Shown piece after piece: positions 23,291 through 33,708 of a DNA stretch of 64,000 nt. Positions within the stretch are counted from its first letter, which is position 1. Every line of letters begins with the position of its first letter. The stretch is from Cerioporus squamosus. Its lineage: Eukaryota; Basidiomycota; Agaricomycetes; Polyporales; Polyporaceae. The notes below the pieces were generated by a model, which was not told the DNA's origin, made no database searches, and was given only the letters and a program-made list of their open reading frames with translations. The stretch covers positions 1-64,000 of the forward strand of contig JABYQS010000125.1 of NCBI GenBank assembly GCA_022592435.1. Direction: 5' to 3'. A program made the position numbers and the translations under genes.

Positions 23291-25138
23291 CTAACCAAGC
23301 GCTTTCGTGAGGACTGTAACCCGAGAGGCCCGCCTCCAGCGTTGCGGTCCGGTCATCAGTCGCCTCGCATCGAGCCACCCCATCGCCGGGTGGCGAATAT
23401 CACAATGGGGCCACGCGACGCGCTGGCAGGAGAGACGGCGACAGGCCGACTGCGCGGTGACGTCCGTGACGGCGTGTGGGTGATACAGATCTAGCGGTTC
23501 ATAGCGCGGGATGGGCGGAGTGATGCGGGTATTACGAGAATCCGCAGTAGAAGAGACGACGCTTGCGGGCGATGGTATGTGCATGCCGGATGGAAGTTGG
23601 AGCCTGGATGCGGGATGCGGCGAAAGCCCGTAGGACGCAATGTATCACCACATCGAAGACCGAACGGGTGCAGATGAGTGCGAGCGGTGTGCGTGATGAG
23701 AGGAAGCATAGAGGGTGCCGGTGGAAAGCGCCACAAGCTCCGACGCGAGCAGTGTGCGCTCGAGCAGCTGGATGCCTTCCCAGGTAGCATGCAGGAGGCG
23801 CGCCCCCTGGGCGTCGGCGAGCCGCATGAGTTGTGGCAGGGTCTCGTCCGAGAGGCCAAGCTCTGTTGCGAGCCTTGGGACCGTCTGCGGTTGCAATCAG
23901 CGCACCGAAGAAGATAAGAGTGGATATCGCTGACGTACTCGGGCATAGATGTTAAACATAACCTGACGGCCTCTCCTGAACTCCGCCCATGCAAGAAGCA
24001 TTACGGCGTGGAGGGTATCAATAGTTGCGGGTGTGCTATCTGGTGGAACTAGTCCCTGCACGACATGTACGTTAGTCCCCTCTTCTTCTTCATAAGGTTC
24101 CGGTTTGTTTACCTTCGCAATCTGGCAGTACACATCGGAGGCATTCGCAGGCCCGATTTGCACTATTTCTGGAAGTGTAGAGAAGCTGATATACACGAGG
24201 TCAGCGGCGCAACCTGATGGCCTGAAACGTACACGGGACCTACCGGACTGCCGAAGCGGCGATGGCGTTGGCCAATAGGGGTGATAGTTGGCGATGGAGG
24301 AAACGCTCGCAGACGATCTCAGATGAGAGAAAAGGATAGGTTGTCCCGAGCTTTTCGAAGAAGACATGCAAGAAGCTCATCATGAGGTTTGGATGCGGCT
24401 GAGTCGAGTCGTGGGCATCGAACAACCCAAGTAGGGGGGCGAGCTCGCTCGCAGTATCGGAAAGGGAGAAGTCCATGCCAGTATGCGGATCTACCGAAGG
24501 AAGACGCGGTGCCCATGAGAGCGTCTCAATAGGCACGTCCCTACGAAGATCGGTCAGCATTCTCATCATCATATGGGACAATATAATGTCGAGCGGTGCA
24601 TACCATGTGGGATGCGTAGTGGGCGCACCTAGACCGCTGTCGAACGCAGGGAGGGACGTCGACTCCAGGGAGCCGACGCCCATGAACGAGAAGTACGATG
24701 GGGAGTTCGAGCGATCCGACGAAGTCCCACTGCTGTGAGATGAGGACGGCGGGGAAGAGCCACGCGACGGCGTAGGGGTTGATGCATTGATTGCAGAGAG
24801 ATGCGCCCTGCTTTGGGCGTTGGTGGAGGCGTCTCGGAGCGCCGAACCCGCGCCCGAGAGCATGCGAGTACGCTCAGCAAAGTACTGCTCGCGGTCCCGG
24901 TAGAGGCAGGGTAGATTGGCGGCGAGGCATGCCTCGCACTTGCCGGTAGCGGGGTGCTGCACACACTTGATTTTCTTGACGCGACTGGAGGCAGTCCATA
25001 AGGGATTAGCATCGAATGCTCTTCCCCATGGGACAGTGGCGAAACGCACCAGTGGTCGCAGGAAGTGACGAGTCGGGGACGCTTCTTGTTCGTGCGTGTG
25101 ACCTGGGGTGCTTCAATGACGAACTCGATGTCGGCCAT
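23291..25138 (-). CDS. Zn2Cys6 fungal transcription factor
   Basis: Sequence-specific nuclear regulator of the Gal4-type binuclear zinc cluster class. Exons, transcript order: 25138-25050, 24984-24604, 24540-24244, 24185-24113, 24055-23939, 23884-23649, 23603-23291. The sum is 501 codons plus stop and all phases agree. The cluster has the spacing C-x2-C-x6-C-x8-C-x2-C-x6-C (CDHCRVKKIKC, then CEACLAANLPC) and is split by the first intron inside the second cysteine codon. It is followed by a Ser/Pro/Thr-rich linker (about residues 65-135) and a helical middle domain (MMSFLHVFFEKLGTTYPFLS; DTLHAVMLLAWAEFRRGRQV) typical of basidiomycete family members. The last exon depends on a short 45-bp intron and is less certain; otherwise the protein ends at 23645. 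The start is the ATG opening MADIEFVIE. Target genes cannot be inferred. Confidence 0.85.
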
Positions 25139-26066
25139 GTCGAGAATGTGCGGGGGGAGGTATGTGCAAATGCTGGCGTTAGAGGCGGACACCCATGGTG
25201 GCTTTATAAGGCTGCGGGACGGATCGACAAAGAGGCTTCGCAGGTGCCAGCGCCAGCCAAAGCCAGGCTAATCAAGATCACCTTCAGCGCGGGAAGACGC
25301 CGTGGAGAACAGATGGTCTCCTGCATCCTTCGCGATTGTGAAACCGGCCCTGTTGCTCCTCGGGATGTGCGCAACAAAGTTTCAGCGTCAAGCGGCGGTG
25401 CCAGGTCCTTGGACCACGGAGGATCCTTCGGATTGCTGTGCCAAAAGGACTTTCGAGTCGCAGCCGGGGGCGTTAAACAGCCTGGGCTGCGTTTTCTGGC
25501 GAATTGTCGTAAGTCCATCACGCGCGCTGCAGTCGAAGCCGCCCGAGGCCGCGAGGCAAGCTTGCCCGAGGACCCTGGCCACGGTCCCCTCGCGTAAATC
25601 GCAGTCCTGACTCCTGGGAGAATTTGATGATAGCATATGTGCCGCCGGCGAGCATGTACGCGTTTATTCCTCACCGCTCCGTGCCCGGTCGAGTTCTTGC
25701 CTGTTCTTGCGCGAGAGCACTGGCGACGGCTTTGGACCCAAACTTGCGATGAAATGACGTTTGCTTGGATAACCAACGCTCCTATGCTGACCGTCGTGGA
25801 CACACGCTCGCAAAAGCATGAAATCGCAGTGCTAGACGAGAACAAGGTCTGGATAGGATATCCGAAGCGAGAGCGATGCAAGACGGTTGCAAGACGGAGG
25901 AGGAGGAACTAGCGGGCGGCTGTGCCTGTGAGCCGAATTCCATAAGGGGTACCCGACTCACCGCATACCATAAGCAGACATCCCGATCCGATCTGAGGTA
26001 TGCCAGCGGAGTGTGAGAGCAACGTGACTTCGTACTACGAACTCGTCCCATGCCCCCGCCGCGAAC
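25139..26066. promoter_or_regulatory. Divergent intergenic region, TF / SLC35 transporter
   Basis: 928 bp between divergent start codons. A 225-codon minus-strand frame (25204-25881) lacks any domain, has unusual composition and overlaps frames on the other strand, so it was not called. No clear TATA box found. Confidence 0.35.
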
Positions 26067-27989
26067 ATGCTAAGTCCAGCTCAGGCCGCCAACGGCACTG
26101 CCCGTTTCAGCTCAGTTCGGCACTCGCAAAACGGCGACCCTACGCATGGTTATGATTCGTCCATCCATGTCGCCTCGTTGGCGGAGAAGAAACGGCTATG
26201 GTGGACCAATGCACTCGTTAACTCTCTCTTCATAGCAGCCTGGTAGGCTTCTAGCATTGTCGAAAAAATAGCTTATGAATGGAAATGCATCCCTCTAGGT
26301 TCCTGTTTGCAACATTGCTGTCACTGTACAACAAATGGATGTTCTCGCCCGACCGCTACGGCTTTCCATCTCCGCTTTTCGTAACGACCGCCCACATGTG
26401 GGTGCAGTTCTCGCTAGCAGCGTTACTTCGCTACGCGTTGCCTCGCCACTTCAGACCGGAACAGTCTCCGAGCCGACAGGATTATATGTAAGTATCCATT
26501 TGAGTCTCTGAGATGGCACACTCAGCATCTCGTCACGGAAACCGGACGAGCTGCTGAGTGGGATCCGTCTGTCTCCAGATGTTCCCAACGGTCAGGGGAA
26601 GGACCCTGCATCAGCTGCGCACGCGATGGCTTCAGTGAATACGCTGGCCGTTGACTTCCCCTGCGCACCGGACACGCTTGCTGAACCGTTTGGAATCTAG
26701 TCGCAAAGCTGTACCCACGGGCATAACGACCGGCCTAGACATTGGACTCTCTAACCTATCTCTCAAGCTAATCACGCTATCGTTCTACAGTAAGCTTTAT
26801 TCTGCTGAGCTATCGGCCAACTCACAGTTTGCATCAGCGATGTGCAAGTCTTCATCCCTCGTATTCGTACTTCTCTTCGCCTTCCTCCTCCGGCTTGAGG
26901 TGTTCTCATGGCGGCTGATCGGCGTAATCTTCCTCATCTTTGCTGGCGTCCTCCTCATGGTCGCGACGGAGACCCACTTTGTGCTCGGCGGCTTCCTCCT
27001 CGTCATCTCTGCCAGTGCCCTCGGCGGGCTCGGTGGAGTCTCACGCAGCTGCTCATGCGCAACAAGAACATGGGCATGCATAACCCCGCCGCGACGCTCT
27101 TCTGGCTCGCCCCGATTATGGGGGTCTCCCTTCTAGTCATCACTATTCTCGTCGACGGCTGGAGTAAGATCTTCAACAGCCCTTCTTTGCCACGCCGGGA
27201 GAGGCGTTCAAGACCCTGTTCTTTCTCTTGTGCCCTGGTATCATCGCCTTCTGCATGGTCCTGAGCGAGTTCTAGTGCGTTCCGATGCCGTTTCGAGTGT
27301 GTTTATCGCATTGACAGCGATGCCGCTATCCCAGTATCATCCAGCGGGCGGGCGTCGTGCCCATGTCGATCGCCGGCATAGCTAAGGAGGTCACGACCAT
27401 CATCTGCGCGGCGTGGTTCTTCGGCGACGAGCTCACGCCGCTCAATATCACTGGTGTGGCAATAACGGCCTGCGGTTAGTCGCCTTTCTATATGCGTATG
27501 CCCCCCGAGCCCGACCCTGACTATCCTGATGGCAGGCATCGCGTTATACACCTACCACAAGTATAAGAAGTCGATGCAGAAGGACGTCGCCCTAGATCCG
27601 CACGGGAATCCCCTTGAAGACGATGGGGACTTGTCTGGTGAAGGCGTGGCGCTGGAGAGTGGCGATCTCGGCGAACGGGAGAGGTTAACGCTAGACGACG
27701 AGGATGAGGACCGAGCGGATGAACGGAGGCGCGATGATAGGGTTGGTCTTCCGTCATACTTAGGGCCTCAACGACTGACTTCAGTGGCTAGGGCTCTATC
27801 GCAGCGCATGCCCCACCAGCGGACGAGCAGTTGCTATTCTCAGTGGAAGACGAGGACGAGGACGAGGAGACGGAGCGACAAAGCCCCCAAAATATGCATC
27901 ACCGGAATTCGCTGCCGCCCGCATACCCCGGGGAGGAGTCGCATGAGCTACATAACGTATGGCAAGGGCATGATGATAGGAACGGGTGA
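26067..27989 (+). CDS. SLC35/TPT-type nucleotide-sugar or triose-phosphate transporter family protein
   Basis: Drug/metabolite-transporter superfamily membrane protein resembling SLC35C2/Ymd8-type Golgi or ER carriers; substrate not predictable. Exons: 26067-26242, 26299-26487, 26701-26789, 26838-27274, 27335-27474, 27536-27989. Hallmarks: LYNKWMFSPDRYGFPSPLFV, TTGLDIGLSNLSLKLITLSF, YTMCKSSSLVFVLLFAFLLR, WSLTQLLMRNKNMGMHNPAA, KEVTTIICAAWFFGDELTPL, and an acidic hydrophilic tail ending HDDRNG. Roughly ten membrane segments are expected. Single-base losses occur at about 27031 (GGLRW) and 27181-27184 (NSPFFATPGEAFKTLFFL). The last frame change near 27741-27790 can be read as a 50-bp intron (GTTGGT to CTAG, with a CTGAC branch-point-like motif) or as a third loss. 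The second intron (213 bp) is long; an alternative acceptor at about 26525 was rejected because it runs into a stop. Confidence 0.85.
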
Positions 27990-28637
27990 CTGTACGTGGC
28001 GCATACTGCTGGGGTTTTGAGGTTATCTGTACACCATCGCGTTCACTATATCCCGACGTAATAGACTGTATTTATCACGCGGCTTGTTCCCACTTCACAT
28101 CGATTATTGGACACGCCTCGACGCTCGACCACCGTCTTCGCACTACAGGTAGTCACACAGGCTGCCGGATGGCGCGCATGGTCAAACAATGAGATGGTAT
28201 TGCAGGCACGTCGGACGTCGAGCTGTCGAGAACACCGCACTGAGCCCGCTCGTGTACATGTAAGGGGACTCTATCGGGTCTTCCAGGCTATGCGTTGTGC
28301 TCCAACCTCCATGAAAGCCCCTTTACACGGATTGAGATTTTTTGTAAGTATCAGGATTCGAGGGAGGCGTCGGCACGCCGAACGATCTCGTCACGATCAA
28401 AGTATCGAACGTGCACCTCCGGATTACCCCTTTTCGGTACATACGCAATCCATATTTACTACGGCTCTGTTGAAAAGGCTCGTACCATCATGGACGTACG
28501 GGATGGGCGGTGGCTGGGGTCGCGTGGGGACGGGGTCGTTCGAAGGGTGGGCGTCACTTGGAGATTCGCCCCAGGCATGACTGAGCCTCCGCGTGCAGGG
28601 AAGAAAGTGTTGCCGGAGAAGTCTGAGGGACAACTTC
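27990..28637. other. Intergenic between convergent genes
   Basis: 648 bp between the transporter and MED31 3' ends. Nothing recognised; presumed UTRs. Confidence 0.45.
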
Positions 28638-29182
28638 TCATGCGCCATTGGTGATCACGCCGTTCTGCCCGTCAGGGGGCGCCGCAGCAGACTGAGGTTC
28701 AGGTTGGCCATCGGCTGCAGTCGCTGCCGTCTGGATCCGGCTTGGATCCCGCCTGCAGTTCCGCCGCTCAATCAGTGACACATGGCAACACGTCAACGCC
28801 CTCTTACCATGTACGCCAATGATCAAATTGTTTCTGATTGAGGTACTCCCTCCATTCGTCCTTGCCAATCTCGATCCTGAACTCGGCGTGCTGCAGGAGT
28901 TCTAGGTGATGCAGCGCATGGGGATATCTAAGCAAAGCGCGTCAGCGGCGTATTACTCATGCGCAGTCATCATTCTCACAAGATAAAACGAGCATAGTCC
29001 TTCTCCTTCCAATACAGCAGATACTTGAGGAAGTTGACAAAGGCTGGCTGATTCAGGACGCCTTGCTGAGCGAGCGAGTGAAGGTAGAACGGGTTGGCAA
29101 GAGACTGCACGAACTCCAGCTCGAGCTCGAAGCGCGCACGGTTGGCACTCCGAGCATCAGAGGGCGCCTCGGCCTGGGACAT
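28638..29182 (-). CDS. MED31: Mediator complex subunit 31
   Basis: Conserved middle-module subunit of Mediator (Soh1), which links transcription factors to RNA polymerase II. Exons, transcript order: 29182-28980, 28927-28808, 28752-28638; 145 residues, phases consistent. The conserved block is unmistakable: [68 protein letters not shown]. It is followed by [18 protein letters not shown] and a short Ala/Pro/Gly-rich tail. Length is normal for fungal MED31. The start codon opens MSQAEAPSD; an upstream extension lacks conservation. Head-to-head with the deubiquitinase at 29383. Confidence 0.95.
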
Positions 29183-29382
29183 GGTGGTCGCGTCCAAGCC
29201 CCGCCACAGACGCCCGGGGTGTTTGTTTGGTCCAGAGGCTCTTGGCAAACAAACGACCCGATTTGGACAGCAGACGCAGTCACATGACGGGCGCGACGCG
29301 TCAGTGAGGAGCGTGGCAGTCTGCAGCTTGCTTCTTGTTTCTGCACCACCACCAGCCACCCGGGACTTGCACCCCAGATAGT
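29183..29382. promoter_or_regulatory. 200-bp divergent promoter, MED31 / UCHL5-like
   Basis: Only 200 bp separate the two start codons, so both genes presumably share this control region. No specific element was identified. Confidence 0.6.
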
Positions 29383-30596
29383 ATGTCAGGAGAGGACGAC
29401 TCTAGCGGCTGGCAGCTCACAGAGTCTGACCCCGGCGTCTTCACGTACGAGATTCTCCTTCTGCTGGTTTTCTTGTACCGGGAATAACAACCCATTTGTA
29501 GGGAACTGCTCAAAACGCTTGGCGTTCCGTTGGTCGTAGATGATCTCTACTCCCTGGATTCTGCGTCTTTGGCGGAGCTCCAGCCGCTCCACGCGTTGAT
29601 CTTCCTCTTCAAGTGGGTCGCAGGCCAATCAAACGAACCGTCTAGTGGCGGCCAGTACGACCCGGACTTTCCCGGATTCTTCGCCCATCAGATCGTCAAC
29701 AACGCGTGCGCCACGCTTGCCGTGATGAACGCCATTGCGAACATCCCTGGACTCCAGATGGGCGCGCAGCTCTCGGACCTTTTCAGCTTCACGCAGGGCA
29801 TGGATCCCCAGACAAGTGGCATGGCCATCACCAGCTCCGACTGGCTTCGTGAGGCGCATAACGCCTTGTCGCCACCATCTGCTATTTCCTTGGACGGTCT
29901 TGACCTCCCGAAGACTTCTGAGGATGCGTACCACTTCGTCGTGTACATTCCCTACGCCGGTTCGGTCTATGAGCTCGACGGTCTCAAGCAAGCACCGGTG
30001 AGACACGGCGAATATGCCGAGAGTGGAGAAGGATGGGTGGCTAAGGCTAGGTAATGATGGCCTGCCCATGCTTCTCGCCTTGATATTGACGATATCCCCG
30101 TACGAACAGGGAAGTCATCGAGGCTCGCATAGCGACTTACCCACCTGGCGCTGTGAGTGCATCCGTGTATCTCCACATAATCTGGTGGCTCATCCGCCGA
30201 TGAATGTCGGTGTCGCAGCTTGAGTTCAGTCTCTTAGCCGTACACGATGACCCGCTTCCGCGCCTCCAGGCACAGCTTGCTCAGCTGCAGGCTGCAGGCC
30301 GCCAGAGCGAAGCTAGCGAGCTCGTGGTGAAACTCGCCACGGAGAACTCCAAGCGTGAGCGGTGGGCGGTGAGTCTGACCACTGTCGTCAACGCCGTGAA
30401 TATGCATTGACTTATCTCCGGGCGCGTACAGTTCGAGAACAGCCTGCGGAGGCACAACTACCTGGGCTTCATCCATGCTCTCCTACTGGGTATGGCCAAG
30501 GCCGGCACTCTGGACGCTGCGAAAGAGGGCGCGAAGAAGGCTCTCCAGGAGCGCATAGAGAGGAGGAAGAAGGGCGAAGCGATGGACGAGGATTAG
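29383..30596 (+). CDS. UCHL5/UCH37-type ubiquitin C-terminal hydrolase
   Basis: Cysteine peptidase of family C12 that trims ubiquitin chains, in many eukaryotes at the proteasome. Exons: 29383-29444, 29502-30050, 30110-30152, 30219-30368, 30432-30596 (322 residues). Catalytic features are visible: the oxyanion Gln and nucleophile Cys in [16 protein letters not shown], His in [10 protein letters not shown], and Asp in [11 protein letters not shown]. The C-terminal UCH37-like domain follows ([20 protein letters not shown], then a Lys/Arg/Glu-rich helix ending MDED), which distinguishes it from shorter UCHL1/3 types. Length fits the family. All phases agree and there is no frame defect. Divergent from MED31, convergent with the aldo-keto reductase. 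Confidence 0.93.
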
Positions 30597-31236
30597 ACCT
30601 TCTGGCCGTCATCTGTTGCATCACAGATCGCTATCGCGCTTTCGTATCATCGCAGCAGCATGCGTGGAGTATCTTGACCCCACTTCTCAAGCCGATTGCA
30701 ACCCTTCGTACAGCTCCCAAGGGTCATGCGCCTCGCCAAACGTACACGCCGATCTCTCCGGATGTTCTGAGGTGGTTTGGCGGTTCTGTGTAAGCCAAAG
30801 TCTTAGCGACTGACACCAGCAGGACCCGTCAGCAGTGCCATGTCTGCGCAGTTCGGCGGACGCCTCGAGCACCGCAGTGATCGACCAGGCGTGGTGATAG
30901 CGTGGCCGCGTATGGCAATCCTACCAGCCTTCTACCATGGTGTTACAAATGTTTCTGCTAGCCACTGAGGAGGGCGCTCTGCATACTTGTTTTGGCAGCC
31001 CCACGGGAACCCACCTTGGCCGGGTGAAACCCGTACCCCGCACACGCGACACTGCATTCGCGGACGAGAAGCCATGACAAGTTAATTCTCAGCGCCGCAG
31101 TCATGATGAGTGCCATGAACAACCTTGTGGCGCCATGACGGATCATCCACCACATGCGTTGATTTTGATTGCGCTATCGACAAGTCCAGCTCCTGTTTCG
31201 AGCTGTGCTACAATCGGGGCACCCATCTGACTACCT
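30597..31236. other. Intergenic between convergent genes
   Basis: 640 bp; no gene, RNA or repeat recognised. Confidence 0.45.
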
Positions 31237-32479
31237 CTACTCCGCGTCTACAGGGTTCCAGGTTACTGCGCCGGCTTTGCCCTTGTCCGGCGCGTCGAGC
31301 ATTCGCATATCCTCCGCATCCAGCGAAAAGTCGTAGAGCTGGGAGTTCGACTGGATGCGGGCGGGTGTAGCCGACTTTGGGAGAGGAGAGAATCTGTCGG
31401 TGTCGGGATTTTAGCCCGGTCGAGTACGGCACCGTGGTCACGGTAGTGCCCATAAAAGTGTTCCACCTACCCATGCTGCAGGGACCATCGCAAGAGAATC
31501 TGCGCCGGCTCGCGCTTGTGCTGCGGATATCCCAGAATATCAGACACTGGATTGCCAGGGTTTCTGTTGTGCCGCACCTTTGTGGCGAGCTCCAGGAAGA
31601 CAGGGTGGTCCAACCTGCCCTGGATCAGCGGTGAATATGCTTGAACGACGATGCTATGCTGGCGGCAGTACGCCACGATGGGCCTTTGCTGACAAAATGG
31701 ATGCAGCTGCGATCGCAAATCCCCCGGCATTATGAGATCGGCGCATCTTCAGCCAAATTGGTAGCGCTGAGTGCTTGCCTCGATCTGGTTCACCGAAGGC
31801 GTCTGAAGCCCAGCGGCACGAATTTCCTCCAGATGCTTGATGCCGCTGGAGATCGGGTGTTGATCGTTGTCATTTGAGGACAGCGAACGGCGAGGCTGAG
31901 AATGTGCCTTACAAGTTTGAGACACCTACGGTCCGTATCTTCCCAGCGCGCTGCGCATCGAGAAGAGCGCGATACGTCTGGAGACGGAGTTCCGTGCCCT
32001 TGAAGGATCGTGGATGAGAAATAGGTCGATATAGTCTATAACGGACTGTCAGCTTTCATTCAGCGGTGTGCCTTCATGACACATACCCAGACCCAGTCGT
32101 TCTAGTGAGACGTCTACCGCCTGCAGTGTCTTCTCATAACCATGGGTCTTGCTAATACATTTCGTCGCTATATTCGGAAACGCGTTCGGGCTTCGTAGTC
32201 GGTAAGAACAAGGCATACACGTACTAATGAACACATCGCTGCGTTTGAGACCGCTTTCTCGAAAAGCAGAGCCGACGTGGGCTTCGTTTCGGTACGCCTG
32301 CGCAGTATCGACATGCCTGCGAAGGTCCGATAATGCACGGACGATCAAGTATCGGTAAGCGCGGCTCACCGATAGCCTACACGGAAGGCCTCCAGTACCG
32401 AATCATGGGTCGTGTAATTTTGGTACACGCCAAAGCCCAAGCGCGGCATGTCATATCCTGACGGTTTCGTCGTGAACAT
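31237..32479 (-). CDS. Aldo-keto reductase
   Basis: NAD(P)H-dependent carbonyl reductase of the AKR superfamily; substrate unknown. Exons, transcript order: 32479-32370, 32316-32221, 32151-32087, 32035-31913, 31845-31779, 31706-31471, 31393-31237. The catalytic tetrad is present: Asp and Tyr in HVDTAQAYRNE, Lys in ISTKTHGYEKT, His in DLFLIHDPS. Further signatures: GVSNFGIKHLEEI, QPIVAYCRQHSIVVQAYSPL (approximate), AQILLRWSLQHGFSPLPKSA. One base is missing at about 31997-32003: the frame before ends at LFLIHDPS and the frame after reads TELRLQTYRALLDAQRAGK. Restoring it gives 284 residues, normal for the family. The intron between exons 5 and 6 (31707-31778) uses a GC donor (GAG|GCAAGC) with a normal AG acceptor. 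The first in-frame ATG gives MFTTKPSGYDMPRLGFGVYQ. Confidence 0.88.
31707..31778 (-). other. GC-AG intron in the aldo-keto reductase gene
   Basis: The donor reads GAG|GCAAGC and the acceptor ATCGCAG. Removing these 72 bases joins ...VNQIE to LHPFCQQRP in frame and eliminates an in-frame TGA. No GT donor near by gives the conserved join. Confidence 0.75.
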
Positions 32480-33708
32480 CGTCAGGGACTATCCTGGACC
32501 AATCCTGACCATCGCCGCCGTTGCTGACCTGTAGACAGGCGCACGGTCGATCCGAGAGTCAAGGCCTCAGAAAACGCCTTTTGCGCCCCGGACATCAGAA
32601 CGTTCGCAGGGCGTCCTGAACGTGGTCGAGCTGTTGAGGTGGTGGTCGGCGCTGGAGGTGTAGACGGAAAGATAACCGCCAACGTATGCACGGCGCTTGG
32701 ATCGAGATTCGCAGGGACCTCGACCAACTTCTGTACTAGACTTAGCTACACTTGGTGCGCTATTTGCGGGAAGATGATAATGGTCGCAAGTCGAACGACA
32801 ATAGCACAGGTCGCAAGGCGTAGACTTTAGTGCGGAAGAGCCCTTAAATTCATAACTGGATCGACATGTCTGTAAGCCCGACTCGGTGGCCGCCCCGGCC
32901 TTGCCGTCACCTCTTGGTCACCTCGTCCCGGCTGCACCGTAAGTATAAGGGACGGGGAACAGAACTCACCCTTGCATAGTTCAACGTACTCTGAAAGTAC
33001 GTCACATTGTGGCTAATTCCCCCACATCCTTCTACCGTTCAATCTACTTACGTCTTCGAACAGATATATCAACCAATAAGCGAACGGATCGCGACTCGGA
33101 GCTTGGAGAACATGCGCAGATAGGGTCAGGTAGGGCCAGATACGGCACCGAAGAGTCGTACCTAAGAGTAATAACGCAAAGAGTCAATAGGGAGTCTCCG
33201 CATGCATGCGCAGAAGAACGTACTGTGCGGCAACGCCAGCTTTTCTGCGCTCGCTGTTTCCATGACGCTCGTCCGCCTTCCAGAATGTGACAAGGTGTTG
33301 ACTTCGCAAAGCGGGTAGAAGGCGGTAGCAGCGTCTGATAACCGCGGTGCGTATGTAATGGGCGAGACGACGACGCAGTCAGGCAAGGTTATTCCCGACG
33401 AGCGCAACATTGTCATGCGCCCGGTTACTGGAGTCTGGCCCCTGTAGCTCTCGGACTACTCAGCACCCGTAAAAAGTTCTATTCCTCATCGCGGTCTGTG
33501 CAACTTTATTGAGGTGTATCCAGATAGAAGCAAACGGTTCCAGGACTCGCGAGCTATAGCTGTCAGGTGGTTGGCTGTGCCTTTGGAGTGAGCCACTCTC
33601 GAAGACAGGGTACGCTCCGTATTGGAATCGGCCGCAGTCTGATCGGGAAGTTTCACCGCGAGATACTGACAGTATGACACAACAAATCCAGCATTCTGGG
33701 GCACGCAC
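32480..33708. other. Intergenic, no gene called
   Basis: 1.2 kb between two minus-strand genes: promoter of the aldo-keto reductase and 3' region of the permease. Short frames only, none recognisable. Confidence 0.4.

Noticed and set aside
25204..25881. 225-codon minus-strand open frame upstream of the Zn2Cys6 gene
   Set aside because: Composition rich in Arg/Ser with no conserved segment; overlapped by plus-strand frames of similar length; no splice support.
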